Shown here: in pieces, positions 34,379-46,064 of the stretch | Numbering within the stretch: the stretch's first letter is position 1 | How the letters are laid out: each line of letters starts with the position of its first letter | Assembly: GCF_033958435.1 (NCBI RefSeq) | Contig: NC_134145.1 | Span: 34,189,501-34,253,500 of the forward strand | From: Carettochelys insculpta | Lineage: Eukaryota; Chordata; Testudines; Carettochelyidae | Direction: 5' to 3' | DNA: 64,000 nt | The notes under the pieces: generated by a model | The model's database searches: none | The model's input: only the letters and a program-made list of their open reading frames with translations | Told to the model about the DNA's origin: nothing | Program-made: the position numbers and the translations under genes

Positions 34379-34648
34379 GGCTAGAGCCACATTACTCTGA
34401 AAGATTGAACCTGCTCAGGGCTGATCTTCCAGGGCTTTGTTTTGCGCATGTGCAGAAAGGCGGGTCTCAGTTGACCCTGGAACTCCTCACAAGTAGCAAG
34501 GATTAAGGAAGGTCGGATGAAACACTCCCGTTGACCTTCCTCCGTGTAGGCAGACATTGAAGTTGATTTAGTTGATTTTAGCTATGCAGTTGGCATAACT
34601 ACCATTGCACATCAGTGGTCGACTTCTGAATCTAGTGTAGACATAACC
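34379..34648. mobile_element. Family B MITE, copy 3
   Basis: GGCTAGAGCCACATTACTCT to TCTAGTGTAGACATAACC. Shares GGCTGATCTTCCAGGGCTTT and CGTTGACCTTCCTCCGTGTA with copies 2 and 4. It carries the most base changes among the four. Confidence 0.6.
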
Positions 34649-34649
34649 T

Positions 34650-35485
34650 CAGTGACATTAATTGAACAGCTTCTTAGCCTATTCAGGGAAACCATTTTTA
34701 GTTTAGTAACTCTATATTGAGGGGAAGGTCACGAACTAACATTTCTAACTTTTTCAGAATAAATACATTTTTGTACCAAAAATTGTGAGAGTGCTAGACA
34801 TGTTCAGTTTTTTTCCTTGTTTAGGAAACAAATTGTTCAGTGAAGGCTGACATTCCAGTCAGCTTGCTTCAGTTGCCTCTAGTGAGATTACATATCCCAG
34901 TCCCGATGCTGTCTTGGCAGAGAGTGTATGGATTCATCTTTTGATATACATCAGTGCTTTTAGCTGTATGGGGAGAGTAAAGAGAGGAGAAAATGACATT
35001 TTACAATAATGAAAACAGAAGGTTTTCATTAAAATGCTGACCCTCAACACTGACTCATGTTGCAGTTAATTCCCATAAATGTAAACTGTTGGCTGTTCTT
35101 TGTACTTGTAGTTTTTTTCCAAGATGAGAGTAACAATAAGATCATAATTCCTTTTAGGTGACACACTAGATTGCAAATACATTAATGACTTACATTCAGG
35201 TGTTTTTGTTTGCCTGTATGTGTCCTAGATGGAGAAGAATGCTGAGACAGTTAAATTTGAGAGTTTGGATAGCTTTCTTTTTCTTCTCTTTTGTTCCTCC
35301 TATTATCATAGTACTTTGCTTCTCCTGTATGATTTACATAAAAGGGCTCAATAGTGTGTCCAATTGGTCTTTGCTGCTCCTTATCATTGTTTTTTGTGTA
35401 TTTGCACATGGAGAGCCCATCTTCTTTAGGCACTAGTTTGTGATTTGCGATTCAAAATTGAGACTATTTTTCTTTATTTCATCTG
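34650..35485. other. Intron sequence without recognisable repeats or genes
   Basis: An 83-residue open frame (35185-35436) is very hydrophobic because of T-rich DNA; nothing supports it as a gene. Confidence 0.4.
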
Positions 35486-35489
35486 AGAG

Positions 35490-35725
35490 AGAAGTATTGT
35501 CTTGTCATTAGGGTACTGGGCTGGGAGTTAGAAAACCTGAATCTTTTTATCTGGTCATTGACAAATAAACTAACTTCTTTGCCAACATTACTCCATCTGT
35601 AAAATGACAGCAATATTTCCCTCCCTCAGATAATTGTTTGAGGCTTAATTTGTTAATATTTGTAAAGTGCTTTGAGATCCTCTAGTGCAGGGTGCTGTAT
35701 AAACACAAAATGCTATTATTACTAG
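35490..35725 (+). mobile_element. MIR/CORE-SINE, nearly full length
   Basis: Head GGTACTGGGCTGGGAGTTAG, middle CCATCTGTAAAATGACAGCA and tail AAAGTGCTTTGAGATCCTCT then GTATAAACACAAAATGCTAT. These are the three diagnostic segments of amniote MIR-like SINEs in order. Confidence 0.75.
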
Positions 35726-36107
35726 GTATTATTCTACTGTAGGTACGAGCTTGCATTTCATGTGGAATTAAATTTAAGGGTGACAAAAGCAATTCTTTTT
35801 CTAAATCTCCATGATCAGAGTTACAGCAAAATTCGGATAAAATGATAGCTATTTTAAATGGCATCTTTTATTATTGCAAAATATTTTCTTCTAGCTTTCC
35901 CTTACTTAGATCTTTTTCTGTCATTTGTACAAATAAATTAAGCAGTTTGCTTTAAAATATGCTAACTAACTAGTTAATCCAGAGATTAGTGTTTTAAGAC
36001 ATTTATTTACAGTATTCATTAAACATTAGTGTATAGCAAATTTTATTCAGTGAAGTGAAAAGATGGTATGTCATTTAGTATGTGTTGTTTGTTCATTAGC
36101 ACTTACA

Positions 36108-36454
36108 GGCTGGGTCTAGATTCAGTCCAGCTGCTGGCAGCATGATGCAAATGAGGGCTCATGAAATTGCAAATGACCACTCAATTGCATATTCATGTGG
36201 CTCACTTACATATTCATGGCAGAAAACAAGCAGTGTAGATGTGGTTCCGTAAGCAAAACCTCCGTTTGTCAGCAGCCTTGTATCCCTGAATTTTTTCCAG
36301 GCACAAGGAACTGCTGACAAAGGGGACTTTTGCCAGCAGAACAACATCTACACTGTTTTTCTGTTGCAAATGTGTAAATGAACAACTATTTGCAGTTTTG
36401 TGAGCCCTCGTTTGCGTTGTGCTGACGGCAGCTGGACTGAATCTAGATGCAGTC
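36108..36454. mobile_element. 347-bp palindromic DNA transposon
   Basis: Ends GGCTGGGTCTAGATTCAGTC and (minus strand) GACTGCATCTAGATTCAGTC. Arms share CAGCTG, GCAAATGAGGGCTCA and CAAAAGTCCCC-type segments. Flanks are ACA left and ATA right, so the 3-bp target duplication is nearly intact. Confidence 0.75.
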
Positions 36455-36516
36455 ATAAATTATTTCTTTAAGAGGGAGACATTGTGGAAATTCATTTGAC
36501 ACACGCTGGCTCTGAA

Positions 36517-36862
36517 GGCCTATGTCTACACTAGCCCCTTCTTTTCGAAAGGGACATGGTAATGAGCGAGGTTGGAAGATGCTAATGAGGCACACCTATG
36601 AATATGCAGTGCCTCCTTAGCATAATGGCAGCCGCAGCAATTCAAAAGTGCTGCTTTCGGATTGCACGCTGCCTGTGTAGACAGGGGCCTTTTGAAAGGC
36701 TCCCCCAGTCTTAGAAAGCCCCTTATTCCTAAAACCAAATAGGAATAAGGAGCTTTCAGCAGTTGGGAGGTCCTTTCAGAAGGTCCCCTTCTACATGGGT
36801 AGCGTGTAATTCAAAAGCAGCACTTTTGAATTGCCTCGGCCACCATTATACTAATAAGGCCC
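36517..36862. mobile_element. Palindromic DNA transposon, right arm truncated
   Basis: Begins GGCCTATGTCTACACTAGCC and folds near 36735 (TTATTCCTAAAACCAAATAG). The left arm contains AATATGCAGTGCCTCCTTAG; the right arm stops at ACTAATAAGGC before reaching its terminus and passes directly into C-rich DNA. Same subfamily as 10053-11593 and 48809-49232. Confidence 0.75.
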
Positions 36863-36865
36863 AGT

Positions 36866-37205
36866 TCAGCTGCCCCCCCCCCACTCCCCCCGTGCATGGC
36901 TCTAGTTCATCTCCACCCCTTCTCCTTCCTAGAGCCCTAACCCACCCCAGGCTCTACCCACCTCCCACACACAGCCCCAACATACCACGAGGCTTAACCC
37001 TCCCCAACTGCCCTCCCCCCCCAACTACAGGATATCTCTTTCAAAAGGAGCTCCAAGTGCTCCTGCTGCTTCACCAGCAGCAGAACGTGCGTTCCAATGG
37101 GGAAGAAAGCTGCCCCCTGACGTATGCGAAATTCAGGTTATGCGAGTGTGCGTGGGAGCACAACTCTTGTGTCAGTCAAGGCACTGCTTTACTTAACATT
37201 GCTTT
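36866..37205. mobile_element. C-rich fragment related to the 44491-46059 element
   Basis: A C-rich run (36875-37020) is followed by CTTTCAAAAGGAGCTCCAAG and CAGCAGCAGAACGTGCG, paralleling the TTTCAAAAGTAGTCCCGTGC end of the 44491-46059 element. Termini are not both present. Confidence 0.4.
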
Positions 37206-37209
37206 GTAG

Positions 37210-39950
37210 TGAACCATGCGACTTTCAAAAATACTGCGGGGCTTCAGAAGGATTGTTAAGTTGATGCAGGAGGACCTTGAGGGAGAGAACAAGAGGAATA
37301 AAGTGTGGCTTTCTAGAGCTATCACATCACACTTGGGGGGCGGGAAAAACCCTATATTTCTAACAATCTCCCCTCTATAATACTGTATTTCATCCATTTA
37401 GGTCCTGAAACATTAATTTTCTTTAATCTTAAATTCAATGAAAGCTATTTTTGACAAAATATTTCAGTATCCTTTGATGTTTTTAATTTTTTATCAAATT
37501 GTTAAGAACAAGTTGTTTACAATCTCAAAAAAATGGAGAAGGGAGGACAATCCTACATCAACCAGGAGAGTGGTAGCAGGTTGACAAACTACCCCCCTCA
37601 TTTTTAAAGGTATGCTCCTCAATTATTGTAGTAAAAATAATTACTTTCTGTCCTACATATTTTTGATTACAGATGTAAGGGTTATGTCTAGAGTTAATTC
37701 ACTGCATAGTTTAATACCAAAATTTCAACAACCAGATTGAACACTGGAAAAGAAAAAGTTATTTTCCTGCTATATTATAGCTCTTTTTATTTCAACATTA
37801 AAAAGACAAGCAAATTACAATGATAGGAGACAGCACCAAACAAAATACCCACATGACAGATAGGGCTTGATCTTCTGAGGTTTGAGTTTTATAATTCCTA
37901 CTGAAGTTGAGCCTGTATGGTTGCTTAGCAATTTATGGGAATAAACCTATTGTTTGTAATACATTTCTAGTTTATAACAAGAGACATTAATGGATAAGTA
38001 GCTACTACAGTACTTATAAGACAGACTGCACCAATAAAGAAGAAAAGTAAACTCACGAATGGATGCAGTCTGCTTGAAAAAGAAAGGGAAAGATATTACA
38101 AACGTTGGGGACTTGAACTCTTTACTCATAATATGTCTTTAAGGCAATAATACCTACTCTAATAAGAGAGAACCCGCACATACCATGATTGGCTTCTTCC
38201 TGAAAGCACCTGTAAAAAGCAATGTCTTGCATAGTGGCACTTAAGTAATAGCTGCCAGTCTAAGCATAGGACAGTTTTTCACAATTCTTTCCTCTGTCTC
38301 CCAGTTGTAGAACTGTATTAAGCTGTCTGTGGTTGGTACCTTGAGAATGCCTAGACTGCAGAATGAGTTTGAATTTGGCATACTAGAAGACTGGAAACTA
38401 ACAAAGAGATTTCAGGAGTTGGTGATAATGCAGTGAAAAATGAGACAGGAAGAATAAAGCTAAACACTGCTATTTAAAAAAGAATGACAAAAATATAGTT
38501 GTTGGAAATAGTATCTGGATTTTAGTAAACTGTTACGACTCTCAAATCTTGCCCTCAGCATGAACTCATATAAGCACCAAACATGGCCTGAGAACTGGCT
38601 GAAGGACCATAAACAAAGTGATAAAACAGCAAAGGGTTGAGTTATTAGGGACATTTTTATTGGGGTACATATGGGGTCTTGCTGAATCCTGGTCTTTATT
38701 ATAGCTTTGATCTTGCAAAATGCTTATGCTTGTTCTTACTAACATGAGTAGCTCCAGTGTCATCAATGGAACTACTCAGGTGCTTAATGTTAAACGTTTG
38801 CATAAAACCTTTTAAGATCAGATACTCCTAGAAGAGTGAATAAAACTGCATGTTAGCAAAATGTGCAGATCCTGTGTAGGTATAATATTGATGCACAGTG
38901 ATGTGTTGTAGTTGTTGTTGTTTTTAAAAGAGGAGCTGGTACTTGGCTGACTTCCTTCCATGGGACTGCTGGGGACCCCTGCTCCCTGGCCAGGGATCCT
39001 GCAGGTGGGGCTGCTGAGATGCTGGTACTAAGTACCAGCACAAAAAACAAGCACTAATCGTGCACACTTGCAGATAATCTTCCCTATTTTCATGTTATAA
39101 AACAAGTTTTCATGGGGTGTATTTCTGTGGTAAGGTGCACAACTGTATGCTGAGCTTTAAATTGGCATATTGGCTGCCACTCCCTGTAGATTATAGTAGC
39201 TGTACTGCATCACGCTAATCTGTAGACGTAACCGGTAATTTGTGATTTTTAAATAATTGTTTTGTATAAAAATATCTTGAGAGATTTGAGTTTAGATTGA
39301 TGGATACTGGACTGATCCAGAACGTCCTGGTCACAGCTTATGCTTATGAGTGTTGAAAACTGATCAATTCAAATGATTTACCAATCTGTATGAATATTAT
39401 GTTTATCAGCAAAACTACATTAAACATATGTTTCTCTGACTGTGCTAAAATGTGCTCCTTATGCCTTAATAATTCAATAAACTCTTAGATGGTAATATTT
39501 CAGGAGACTATCACTCTTACACAGTGTAATCTATAAGTGATTGCAGAACTAAACTAGCAAAAACAGTGGGTTCAAATTAATGCATGAAAGTAATGTTAAG
39601 GAAGAAAAACAGTTGGAATTCCTGGATGAGTAGCCTGTTGGGGAAGATAGCATAGTATAGAATAGTTGGGAAAATGAAACAATTTTGAAGATTTTGACTG
39701 ACTAATTCCAAGAAAATTAGTTTGTGTGGTTTTTAAATACTAGTACCAAAATAACTTGAGTTAGTATACAGTAGGGAGGTTTATGAAATATAAAGGGAAA
39801 AATAAGTATCTCAGTCCTTCAATTTAAATAGAAATAGTTAAAACCAGACAATGACTTAGCTTGCCTCCTATTGATTTTTCCCTGACATGTCCCAATCTTT
39901 CTTTGTACCATGCTACTCAAATACTTACTTCCACAGCAGCAAGTTGTGCT
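37210..39950. other. Intron sequence, AT-rich, no gene seen
   Basis: No protein-like frame. A small fold-back segment (about 38919-39055) with GAGCTGGTACTTGG and ACTAAGTACCAGCAC may be a hAT-type fragment. The rest is unique by eye. Confidence 0.4.
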
Positions 39951-40030
39951 GCTCTAAATAAGGGGTGTGCAAAGTGGGAGGCACACCCCCTCAGAAGGGC
40001 ATGAAATTTTGTAAGGTGGGTGCAGTGTGA

Positions 40031-40531
40031 TTGGCCTCCCCACTCACCCTACAACCGCCATTGCCTCCCCCATGGTCTCTGCTGGCTCCCAGCCCTGCCA
40101 CCATCACCAAGGGAGTGCAGCCCTTCACTTCTGGGAGACCACCGCTCACTTCTGGACAGGTTGTAGGGGTGGGGGACCTTCTGATTGCAGGGATGAAAAG
40201 TGATGCCCAACTTGAAAAGTTTGCTCATGCCACTCTAAAGAAGTTGGGTCTTAAGGCAGTGACGAAGTGGGAACAGATGAGGATTTTTGAGGAAGACCTC
40301 TTATCCTGTTTGCCACCTGATAGTCTCATCCTTGTAGCAGTTCTGAATTCATGGAAGGCAGCCTTTGAGGCTGGATTTAACCCTTTGGTAATATTAAATA
40401 ACTTCTGCCTTGCACTGATTGATTGTACGATGTCTGTGCTCACACACTGCAACCTTTTATGCCCCACCTTTTTTTGTCTCTTGAATCTGGGTAATTCACT
40501 TAGTATTAGTCTCTCTGGCGAGAAGAATTAG
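40031..40531 (+). other. Unidentified 166-codon open reading frame, probably not a gene
   Basis: The first third overlaps a repeat whose start (GGGGTGTGCAAAGTGGGAGG, 39961) matches the right terminus of the repeat at 59130-61246. The middle (residues about 57-130) has balanced amino-acid usage with KFAHATLKKLGLKAVTKWEQ and SLILVAVLNSWKAAFEAGFN, unlike the random frames around it. I recognise no family. A relic of transposon or retrocopy coding sequence is possible. No splice sites or promoter support a functional gene. Confidence 0.2.
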
Positions 40532-40534
40532 GCA

Positions 40535-40685
40535 CTAGTGTAGAACTCGGGAGATCTAGGTTCAACTTTCTCTTCCACCCCACACTTCTTGTGTGACCTG
40601 GGGCAAGTCACTGTGCCTCAATTCTGTAACTGCAAAATTGGGAGAACAGTATTTCCTTACCTCACAAGAGTGTTGCGATCAGTGT
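40535..40685 (+). mobile_element. MIR-type SINE
   Basis: GGGAGATCTAGGTTCAACTT, TGTGTGACCTGGGGCAAGTC, ACTGTGCCTCAATTCTGTAA and TACCTCACAAGAGTGTTGCG reproduce the MIR core in order. Confidence 0.8.
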
Positions 40686-41064
40686 TCCCTGCAAGCTGAG
40701 CGGCCTACTAGGAGAGATTCATCTGCTGCCCAGATGATGAGCGGAACATCCATAGCTGGCACCATCTGTTTCTATTGATGGTGCACATTCAGACATGGCT
40801 CAGTGCATGTAATTTATTCCGCACATGGATCAAAAAATTGAATTGAACATTGTGAGGATAAATACTCAGACACTACAGTGCCAGGGCCACAGGTAGTGAC
40901 TTGATTGACAGATGTCAACATTCATGATCTAATCCAGATTATGATTACATGAAAACAAAATATTTAAAAGTACAAGGAAGAAACACTAAAATCAGGAGAA
41001 AAAAATCTTTTGCTCTCTTTTCTAGTCTCTCTCTCTCTCTCTGTGTTCATGTCTGTCTTAAAAT

Positions 41065-41745
41065 GTGGTGTCCATAACTGGTCACAGCAAACCAATTGAG
41101 GCTTCGCCAGTATCCAGTAGAGTGTGGGGCAATTATCTCCTGTGTCTTACTACAGTTCTGCTGTTAATACAGCCCAGAATCTTAGCCTGTCCCACAACTG
41201 CCTCACATTGTTGACCTTCATTCAATTTGTGGTCCACTATAGCTTCAGGAGTAGCACTGTCTAGCTAGTTATTTCTCATTTTGTAATAGTGAATTTGATT
41301 TTTCTTTCTTAAGTGAATGTACGTGTCTTTACTGCATTTCCTCTTGTTGATTTCAGACGAAGGCGGTATTGAATTCTGTTCCATTCCTCCATCTCCTCCT
41401 GGATTGGTGCCACGTACCCATTTATGAAGCATTTTCTCTACTCCATTACCCATATAATTAGTAAAACTATTGACTTATTATGAAACAGGTAGGACTCCAC
41501 TACACATGTTCCCTACTCCCTAGTTTGACAGTGAAGTATTCTTTGAGCGCCAGCTTTCAACTTATTTTTCACCCATTTTATGGTAATTTTTCAAGACTAC
41601 ATTTCCATAGTTTGCTTATGAGAATGTATGTGAGGCTTTGTCGGGAGCCTTACTAAAAAGTATATAGCAAGTGTACTGCTTCTCTTCAGTAACCTCATCC
41701 AGGAATGAAATTAGGTTGCTCTGGCATTATTTTTGTGACAAATCT
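41065..41745 (-). mobile_element. Old CR1 LINE, internal segment
   Basis: Reverse orientation of a CR1 internal region: GGTGTCCATAACTGGTCACA, TTAATACAGCCCAGAATCTT, GTGGTCCACTATAGC, and CTGGCATTATTTTTGTGACA near the far end. Heavily diverged, no open frame. Confidence 0.5.
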
Positions 41746-41772
41746 ATGTTATAGCCCTATTATCCTCTAGGT

Positions 41773-42722
41773 CGGGCTGGAAAACCTTTTTCAGGTTGGG
41801 GACCACTGACCCATAGGCAAACCCATCAGGGACCACACAAGGGAGAAGCCCCCCCCCCCAAAAAAAAACCCCTCACAACCTCAATGATGTGGTCCCCAAC
41901 TGTATGGGGGTCATGGCTATGGGGTCTGGGAGGGAGGAAGGGTGCAAGGAGCAGGCTGGGAATTGGGGCATCTGGGAGGGAGGGTGCAGGAATGGGCTGG
42001 CGGTGGGTAGTTTGGGCCAAAGTAGGGTGCGGGAGTGGGATCCTGACAGGAGGAGGGTGCAGGAGCAATAGGCTGGGGATGTGGGTCTAGGTGGAAGGGA
42101 GAGTATAAGAGGGTTTGAGGTGTGGGGTCTGGAATGGAGGGGTCAAGATGGGTAAGAGGATTTGGGAGGTAGGGTCAGGGTGGGGATGATGGGTCTGGGA
42201 TGGGAGGGGCAAGAGCAGGGTGGAAGAGGGGAGCGTGCGGGGTGCAGGAGAGGGGTGTGGGTTCCAAGCAGCATGGAGTGTTTGGGGAATGTGATCTGGT
42301 AGGTAGGAGTCAGGATGGGGGTGAGGGATCAGGGTGGTGGTGGGAGTGGAGGTCTGGATGTGAGAGGGTGCAAGAGCAGTTGAGGGGCATGGGCTCTGGG
42401 CGGTAGGAGTGCAGCTTACCTGCTCCCCCTTGGACCCACATGGAATATTGGGCAGTCAGAGCGGCGTGAAACCTCCAGGCAGGCTGCTGAGGCCGCTGTT
42501 GCTCTCCCTCCCCTTCCCCCAAGTGGGGGAACAGCAGCAAGCAGCAGTGGTTCCTGGCACTGTTTCCTGGACCCTGGCAGAGCCTGTGGTCTGGATCTGG
42601 CCCCAGCTTGTCTGATATGTTCCAAATCCTCCACCCTAACGCAGGCAGGGTGCTATGAAGGGGAGCTCCGACCCTCGGTGTGCGGGTCCAGACCATGGGC
42701 CCGTGGTTCCTCACCCCTGCCC
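41773..42722. mobile_element. G-rich non-autonomous DNA transposon
   Basis: Left end GGTCGGGCTGGAAAACCTTT followed by CAGGTTGGGGACCACTGACC; right end on the minus strand GGGGCAGGGGTGAGGAACCA then CGGGCCCATGGTCTGGACC. The termini are imperfect inverted repeats. The interior (41900-42400) is an irregular tandem of GGGTGCAGGAGC/GGGGTCTGGGA units related to 5530-5770 and 14500-14880. No coding capacity. Confidence 0.55.
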
Positions 42723-42849
42723 CAGATTTATTATTTTTAATGTTGTGTTTCATCATGTACACACTGTGCAACGGTTTTCCTTGTTCTCAGGTAGTGATTA
42801 TTGTGTTAGTGGATCCAGTTTTTCAGCACTAGAGCAGGAATAATAATTT

Positions 42850-44485
42850 AAAATCCTGGTTGATTGGCATTGGTCTTGACTGGAAAATCCAAAGAGTGGA
42901 GATACTCTGAGTGTCTCATTCAAAGGTTAGGTCCTGCAGGAAGTGGGAGGAGTGATTGGCTCTTCACTCATCTACCTGACCCAAAAACATAGACAAGCTT
43001 TTGGCTCTCCAGAGCAGCCACCTGGGATATTGGGTTGCCCCAAATCTGATTCTTGGGCCATTTTATGTACCCCTTCTATCTGGAATGCTATTTCCCCATT
43101 TTTATTGGTCTCAGGGTAAGTATATGCTGTAGACAGACACCTGCTGTGCTGACTCAGGCTCATGGGATTCAGGCTGAAGTGTGCAGAGATTTGGGCTCAA
43201 GCTGGAACCCCGCCTCTAGGACCCTGTGAGGTAGAGGGTATTAAACAGTTAATTACTTTTAGCTGTATTCTTTCCCACTAAGTGACTCAGAATTCTGCCT
43301 GTCTCATGACACCTCAGAAGACCACACTGCATTTATTCATTTGAGTTCCTTCTCATTTTTGCTGCTATACTTTGAGCTTCTTCATACATATGAAATATTT
43401 ATTTGACCCTTCTCACATTCATTTGCATTTTGGTGGAAATTTTCAGCATTTCTCCACATTTGTTCCACCCATTAGTTTTTAAAAATGTCCCCTCTACATC
43501 CATTTCCTCCCTTCCCTTTTTTTGTTACCTCTCTTCTCTTTGATCTCTCTTGAACTGTGTAGGGTTAATGACCTTTTATACCCCAATACTTGACACTTAC
43601 ACGCTTTCCTTCACTTTGTCTTATGTAGTCTGTAAATACGTACAGCTAAACCATGAAGGCACTGTGTCTTTTTAAGCCATGTCTTAATTGAGTTTGATGT
43701 TGCTTTTCACATGTACCAAGATCCAGTGATCAAAAAACCTGGCACTCTGGTTGTTTATATTGAGGAAATGTTTGCTTTTTTGACTACCTAGCCAGGGGAG
43801 TGGGCCAAGGAAGTTCCCTGCAGTATCCCTAAAATAGATGGTTTTCTTTGCCATCAATTTTGTTCCAGGGACTGGCAGTGGATTTTTCTAGTAATCTTTG
43901 TGAATCAACTAAACTATGCGTAGGCTTCAGTATCATCAAGACAACAAAATACATTTGGACAACTGGTTTTAAACAAATTATTTGGTAATATTTGTCATTG
44001 ACCTTTTATGATAAATTTGAGATTATAGTTAAAAATCACATATTAGGCAAAAACTATCCTAATTTGAATTCATTAAACAGCATCTCGCATCATTAGAAAT
44101 ATTGCTATTATTGAACCCCTTTTGACATTGCCATTTCTAAATTTGAAGTTTAGAGCAGTGCAGAGGGCATTAGAGAATAGTTTGTTAAATTAGTTACAGA
44201 GGTGTCAGTTGCTATATAAAATAATCCTTATTTAGTATATATTTAATCCTCTTTTGTTCTGTAGGGGCCAGATGATTTAGGTTTGTGACACATATGGCCT
44301 TCTGTTGGGACGATAAGAACAATGGCTTATCTACTATGGCATATGATGCAAAGAATACATAACATTTTAAAAGGGTACCGTCAAGTGATCTCAGGCCTGC
44401 TGTTTCAGTAGTCTAATTATTCCAGTCTGATAGGGGATGTCTTCTGAGTATTTTCTTTTGCTTTTATAATACATCGTTTTGTCTA
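42850..44485. other. Intron sequence without recognisable repeats or genes
   Basis: AT-rich, no protein-like frame, no repeat family recognised. Confidence 0.4.
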
Positions 44486-44505
44486 ATGTACACTCATCCC
44501 TCATT

Positions 44506-44587
44506 GGCTGTGTCTACACGTGCCCCAAACTTCGAAATGGCCATGCAAATGGCCATTTCGAAGTTTGGGGCACGTGTAGACACAGCC
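44506..44587. mobile_element. 82-bp near-perfect palindromic MITE, TSD ATT
   Basis: GGCTGTGTCTACACGTGCCC at the left is mirrored exactly at the right. The two 37-bp arms meet around ATGCAAAT. ATT flanks both sides (44503-44505, 44588-44590). It equals the two termini of the larger 5851-6271-type elements joined with the interior removed, so it looks like an extreme internal-deletion derivative. Confidence 0.95.
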
Positions 44588-44984
44588 ATTAAATGAGTAC
44601 TTTCCTTACAAGTACTCGCTTAAGGGAGGGATACGTGTAACTACCTTTGCTCACCAGACAAGTGAACTCTCCCCGCTAATATGAGCCTTCTCCCCGACCC
44701 CCAAGTCTCCAACCTGCCGGCTCCACAGACCCAACCGCCACAGCCTGACCCCCGCTGCCCCCTGCTGGCTCCACCACCCTGACATGCTGCAGCCTGATGC
44801 CCGCCAGGCCGGCTTCACAGCCCCAACCAGTTGACCCCCCTCCCCTGCCAGTCCTGCAGATCCAACCTGCTGTAGCATGACCACCCCCGCTGGTCCCGCA
44901 CGCCCAGACTGCTGTGGTCTGTCCATTGTGTCCGCCCCCCCACCCACCCACCTGGCTGGCCCTGTAGACCCAACCCGTTGCAGC

Positions 44985-45640
44985 CTGAACCCCCCGCTGG
45001 TCCTGCACACCCAAACCCTGCAGCCTGAAAACCCCTCCTGCCCCCGCCGCCGGTCCTGCACACCCAAACCCTGCAGCCTGACACCCCCCCCCCCGCTGGT
45101 CCTGCACACCCAAACCCTGCAGCCTGACCCCCCACCCCCGCTGGTCCTGCACACCCAAACCCTGCAGCCTGAAAACTCCACCCCCAACGGTCCTGCACAC
45201 CCAAACCCTGCAGCCTGAACCCCCCCCCACCCTGCTGGTCCTGCACACCCAAACCCTGCAGCCTGAACCCCCCCCCACCCTGCTGGTCCTGCACACCCAA
45301 ACCCTGCAGCCTGAAAACTCCACCCCCAACGGTCCTGCACACCCAAACCCTGCAGCCTGAACCCCCCCCCACCCTGCTGGTCCTGCACACCCAAACCCTG
45401 CAGCCTGAACCGCCCCCCACCCCGCCGGTCCTGCACACCCAAACCCTGCAGCCTGAACGCCCTCCCCGCCCCCCCCCCCCCCCCCGGGCTGGTCCTACAC
45501 ACCCAAACCCTGCAGCCTGAACGCCCTCCCCCCCCCCGGGCCGGTCCTGCACACCCAAACCCTGCAGCCTGAAACCACGCCCCCCCCCGGGCCGGTCCTG
45601 CACACCCAATCCCTTCAGCCTGACCCCCCTCTCCACCAGT
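44985..45640 (+). repeat. C-rich minisatellite, about 53-bp unit, roughly 12 copies
   Basis: Each unit contains GGTCCTGCACACCCAAACCC and TGCAGCCTGAA, followed by a run of C of variable length (up to 23 C near 45470-45485). A 106-bp higher-order period is visible where units with AAAACTCCACCCCCAA alternate (45170-45330). Diverged units continue on both sides (44700-44980 and 45640-45760). The minus strand reads through without stops, giving false frames up to 371 codons. Confidence 0.95.
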
Positions 45641-46064
45641 CCTGCACACCCAAACTGCTGCAACCTGACTACCCCCCCTCCCAGCTGGTTCTGCAGACCC
45701 AACCTGTTGCAGTCTGACCCCCCCCCCCCGCACCTGCCCGTCTGCCCTATGGACCCAACCCACCACAACCTTAATGCCCCCCCATCTACCCCCCAGACCT
45801 AACCTGCCACCAGGTTTTAACCCTCCCTCCCTCTCATGGCCCCAAACTGCCCCCAGCCTTTAACCCTACCCCCAACCCAAAGTTTACTTACCTTTCAAAA
45901 GTAGTCCCGTGCTGCCACTCCCTTGCCAGGTAGGAGCACTAGGAAACAATTAGAGACTTTTATGTGTATTTTAATGGTAATTTAGTGTCCCTCTTACGAG
46001 TTTTTGCCTATGAGCAGAAAGTTGGGAACTAATTGTGCTGGTATAGTGAGGGATGAATGTATTC

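Larger units (their letters stand above)
44491..46059. mobile_element. TA-flanked TIR element containing a C-rich minisatellite and a nested MITE
   Basis: Left terminus CACTCATCCCTCA after TA (44489-44490); right terminus TGAGGGATGAATG before TA (46060-46061). This is the TA duplication of Tc1/mariner-type elements. The 82-bp palindromic MITE 44506-44587 is inserted 15 bp inside the left end. The right part contains AAACTCGTAAGAGGGACACT (minus strand), which is repeated at 63895-63910 in a second copy. Confidence 0.7.

Noticed and set aside
35185..35436. Small membrane protein
   Set aside because: Hydrophobic residues follow from T-rich DNA; no promoter, splice or conservation evidence.
44512..44580. 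microRNA hairpin
   Set aside because: The palindrome is a MITE with an exact target duplication; a hairpin alone does not support a microRNA.
44651..45768. Minus-strand frames of 371, 317 and 217 codons with a repeated GLGVQD-type unit
   Set aside because: They are readings in three phases of the C-rich minisatellite; the unit is open in every frame because of its composition.
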